From NCBI GenBank assembly GCA_003427395.1, contig BFEA01000082.1, forward strand, positions 3,441,075 to 3,473,295: a stretch of DNA of 32,221 nucleotides, given 5' to 3'. This DNA comes from Chara braunii (taxonomy: Eukaryota; Streptophyta; Charophyceae; Charales; Characeae). Below, piece after piece: positions 30,432 to 32,221 of the stretch; within the stretch, counting starts at the first letter, position 1; every line of letters begins with the position of its first letter. The notes under the pieces were generated by a model, which worked only from the letters and a program-made list of their open reading frames with translations, was not told the DNA's origin and did no database searches. The position numbers were made by a program, and so were the translations under genes.

Positions 30432-30689
30432 TACAGACACAGAGCACCGATGCAATTGATCGAGATCGGTGGTCATGACCCGTCTTGCTGACCAATCAAC
30501 GACAGCGATCACTTTGCGGTAAGATCAATCAGCGACAGCGATCGATTATCGATAATGAATTAATCTCAGAGAGCGAATGGAAGGTTGATGAGAACAGAAA
30601 TCCGTAGCACGGGCCAGTAGCCAGCGCCAGACGCCATGCGGAGTGATTGATCTTCCAACGGATTACGACGCACCGCGGACAGGCCGTAT

Positions 30690-31150
30690 AGGATAAGACA
30701 CGTGGACGGCTAAGAGATCGCCACGTGGCGCAGGCTGGGTAAGAACACGTGGATCGCTATGGGATTGCCACGTGGCGCAGTCAGTCTCGGTAAGACACGT
30801 AGAGAGCCATCACGTGGTAGTAGCTGATCTTGCCTGCTGTGGTTCGCTGACGCGCCAGACGACGCGGAACTACCGTCTTCCCCCGAACACAACGCACCCT
30901 TATTTTGGCTGTATCTGGCCGGAAATATGGCTTGTATACATTCATTTTTAGGGTGCGTTATTATGTTCGGGGGAAGACGGGTAATCATGCGGTAGCCCAG
31001 GCACGTGGGATGGGAAGATTGTGAGATTCTTACGTGGCATCGGGGTAGCTGACGTGGAATTGAGCGTGGTGACGTGGCAAAGCATGGTTGCCACGTGAGC
31101 TTTGCGGGCAGCTGACAGATGATGTGGCATCATTTGCTGGCCACGTTCTT
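30690..31150. repeat. CACGTG(G)-rich imperfect repeat cluster
   Basis: TAAGA(A)CACGTGGA and GCCACGTGGCGCAG alternate near 30696-30800 as units of about 46-51 bp. More CACGTGG or ACGTGGC copies follow to about 31145, around a MITE. CACGTG is the G-box bound by bZIP/bHLH factors, but the regular repetition suggests a tandem repeat rather than a promoter. Confidence 0.75.
30873..30981. mobile_element. MITE family M1, copy 2, with TA target duplication
   Basis: It starts CCGTCTTCCCCCGAACACAA, ends TTCGGGGGAAGACGGG, and is flanked by TA (30871-30872 and 30982-30983). The core matches copy 1 (GTATCTGGCCGGAAATATGG). The terminal inverted repeat of about 30 bp is nearly perfect, better preserved than in copy 1. 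Confidence 0.9.
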
Positions 31151-31251
31151 CCCCCGAATACAACGTACTGTCATCATAGCTGTATTTGGGGTGTCTTTCA
31201 GTCTAAATACAGCTAATATTTTGACCGTCTGTTCTATTCGGGGAAGAAGGG
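31146..31251. mobile_element. Diverged relative of MITE family M1
   Basis: It starts TTCTTCCCCCGAATACAACG and ends CTATTCGGGGAAGAAGGG, followed by TA (31252-31253). The left TA is not visible. An inner pair, TAGCTGTATTTGG and CTAAATACAGCTA, extends the symmetry. It lies only 165 bp from copy 2. Confidence 0.75.
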
Positions 31252-31291
31252 TAGCTGCAGTTTGACCCGTCTGGCTTAGCAAGCACGCACG

Positions 31292-31315
31292 CTTCTTTTT
31301 TTTTTTTTTTTTTTC
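31292..31315. repeat. Poly-T tract
   Basis: About 24 T with no recognised element attached. Confidence 0.9.
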
Positions 31316-31410
31316 CCAGAACTACGTTATTCACAGAATAACAAGCAGAAAAATATTGTGCCAACGCCAAGTTGCCAATGCACGCTTTTTGTTGTTGTTC
31401 AGGTGGGCGT

Positions 31411-31451
31411 CTTTTTTTTTTTTTCTTTTTTTTTTTCTTTTTTTTTTTTTT
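31411..31451. repeat. Poly-T tract with C interruptions
   Basis: Three T runs separated by single C, about 41 bp. It could be the tail of a minus-strand retroposon. Confidence 0.9.
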
Positions 31452-31740
31452 GGGTTTGGGCGTCATTTTCTGCCGAGATTGCATGAGAGAGAATGCGTAA
31501 AACATCCAAAGAGTTTTTATGGGGAAAAAGAAAAAAAAACACTTCAAAAAGACACAGAAAAGAACTTCTACTGTAAGAGTTTTGTCCTGGGTGGTCTTGT
31601 CCCGTCGTTTGGCCTGTGAAGGAGGGCCGGTGCTTGCATGTAGGACTTGTCACCTAGGATCTGTTTTTGGTGCTGCTGCTTGTTGCCCCCTGTTTTGCTG
31701 TATTTGGGTGTTCCCTTCCTCTTTTCTTTGCCTCTTTGAG
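31452..31740. other. No gene recognised
   Basis: The ORF at 31519-31944 starts in an A-rich tract and has no domain. No RNA or repeat was seen. Confidence 0.4.
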
Positions 31741-32221
31741 GCTCGCCACACAGGCTGTCGAATGTCGAAAATTTTTGACAGGTGTCAGAAATTTTTCGAC
31801 ACTCGGGCCGTCGACAGTTTCGCCCCCCTTCGCCACATAGCCTGTCGAGGGGCGAGGTTGTCGAAAGTTGCCAAGTCGACTCAGCCTTTCGATAGGTGCT
31901 GTGTGGCGATGGCGGTGACCTGTCGGGAGTTGTTACAGGGATGAATTTGTGCGGGCAAGCGGACCAGATGTTGACGCCGTTTTCGACAGCAACTATTGAC
32001 TACATACGGACAAACAGGCAACGGCTGTCAGGGAGCAGTCCTGGAGAACGGAAAATCGGAGGCGTTTTTCGAAAGGTGGGCGGGCCACTGTCGAGGCGGG
32101 CCACTGTCGAATTTCCATCACCTGCAGGCTGGAGGAAACGGTTGCTGGAGGGCGGCTGTCGAAAGTGCCATCCTGACACCTGTCGAAAGTTTTTTGAGCG
32201 GCAATTCTTCGAAAGTCTGTG
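31741..32221. repeat. TGTCGAA motif cluster with inverted repeats
   Basis: About a dozen GTCGA or TTCGA(A/C) motifs lie in 480 bp, several as TGTCGAAAGT (near 31859, 32158 and 32183). An inverted repeat, TGTCGAAAATTTTTGACA (31763-31780), GG, TGTCAGAAATTTTTCGACA (31783-31801), forms a stem of about 18 bp. CGCCACACAGGCTGTCGAA (31744) and an inverse counterpart at 31885-31910 add outer symmetry. It continues to the window edge. Confidence 0.75.

Larger units (their letters stand above)
29386..30580. repeat. Degenerate tandem satellite with core CAACGACAGCGATCAC, cut by microsatellites
   Basis: Variants of the block CAATCAACGACAGCGATCAC occur near 29409, 29527, 29631, 29716, 29796, 29960, 30266 and 30487. 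In several copies TGGCGG.AA(A/G)ATCAATCAGCG follows, and in some CACGACACGTG(T/G)CGCTGAC precedes. Near-identical ~90-bp segments lie 220 bp apart (30227 and 30447). The spacing is irregular because GA and CA runs have expanded between the units. Confidence 0.85.

Noticed and set aside
29386-30580. CRISPR-like array
   Set aside because: The repeats are degenerate, the spacers are microsatellites or repeat variants, and the window is eukaryotic in character.

Overview
The window looks like repeat-dense nuclear DNA of a streptophyte (land plant or charophyte alga; a Chara-like source is my guess, not shown). Grounds: two plant-style L1 LINEs with DUF4283-like/zinc-knuckle ORF1 and zf-RVT ORF2 ends, tRNA-derived SINEs, several MITE families, long AT-rich introns/inserts, plant-type splice and Pol III box signals, and long (GA)n/(CA)n tracts. 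Host genes are sparse, and no complete, intact host gene can be demonstrated.

Layout. 1-7085: a nearly full-length L1-type LINE on the minus strand (3'UTR, ORF2, ORF1, 5'UTR), dead through in-frame stops and one frameshift. 7086-11760: a GC-rich hairpin zone, a TA-flanked 100-bp MITE, a tRNA-SINE with target duplication inserted into another tRNA-like repeat, a Mutator-like TIR element, the first copy of a 522-bp long-TIR foldback element, and short tandem repeats. 11760-15280: a decayed minus-strand gene of unknown function (13106-14876), split by a T-rich insert. 15280-19970: the most gene-like plus-strand stretch, with a TATA candidate and a convincing acidic/Asn-rich first exon (18103-18834) ending at a GTAAGT donor; then a poly-T and hairpin repeat patch. 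19973-25182: foldback copy 2, then a second, 5'-truncated LINE on the minus strand with foldback copy 3 inserted in its ORF2. 25130-31260: a string of tandem repeats (107 bp, ~200 bp, TCGAA pentamers, CTCCAT minisatellite with an embedded tRNA-Asp-like sequence, a degenerate 'ACAGCGATCAC' satellite cut by microsatellites and containing two N bases), then a CACGTG-rich repeat cluster holding two more MITEs of the 100-bp family. 31260-32221: poly-T tracts and a cluster of TGTCGAA motifs with a strong inverted repeat.

The main story is transposon history. Both LINEs and the unknown gene keep one reading frame over kilobases while gathering stop codons and D-to-N changes. This fits decay by C-to-T/G-to-A transitions (cytosine methylation) rather than indels. 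The nested insertions give relative ages: the LINE is older than foldback copy 3, and the tRNA-like repeat is older than the inserted SINE. The clearest candidates for something undescribed are the 522-bp foldback family, the TA-flanked MITE family and the TGTCGAA cluster.
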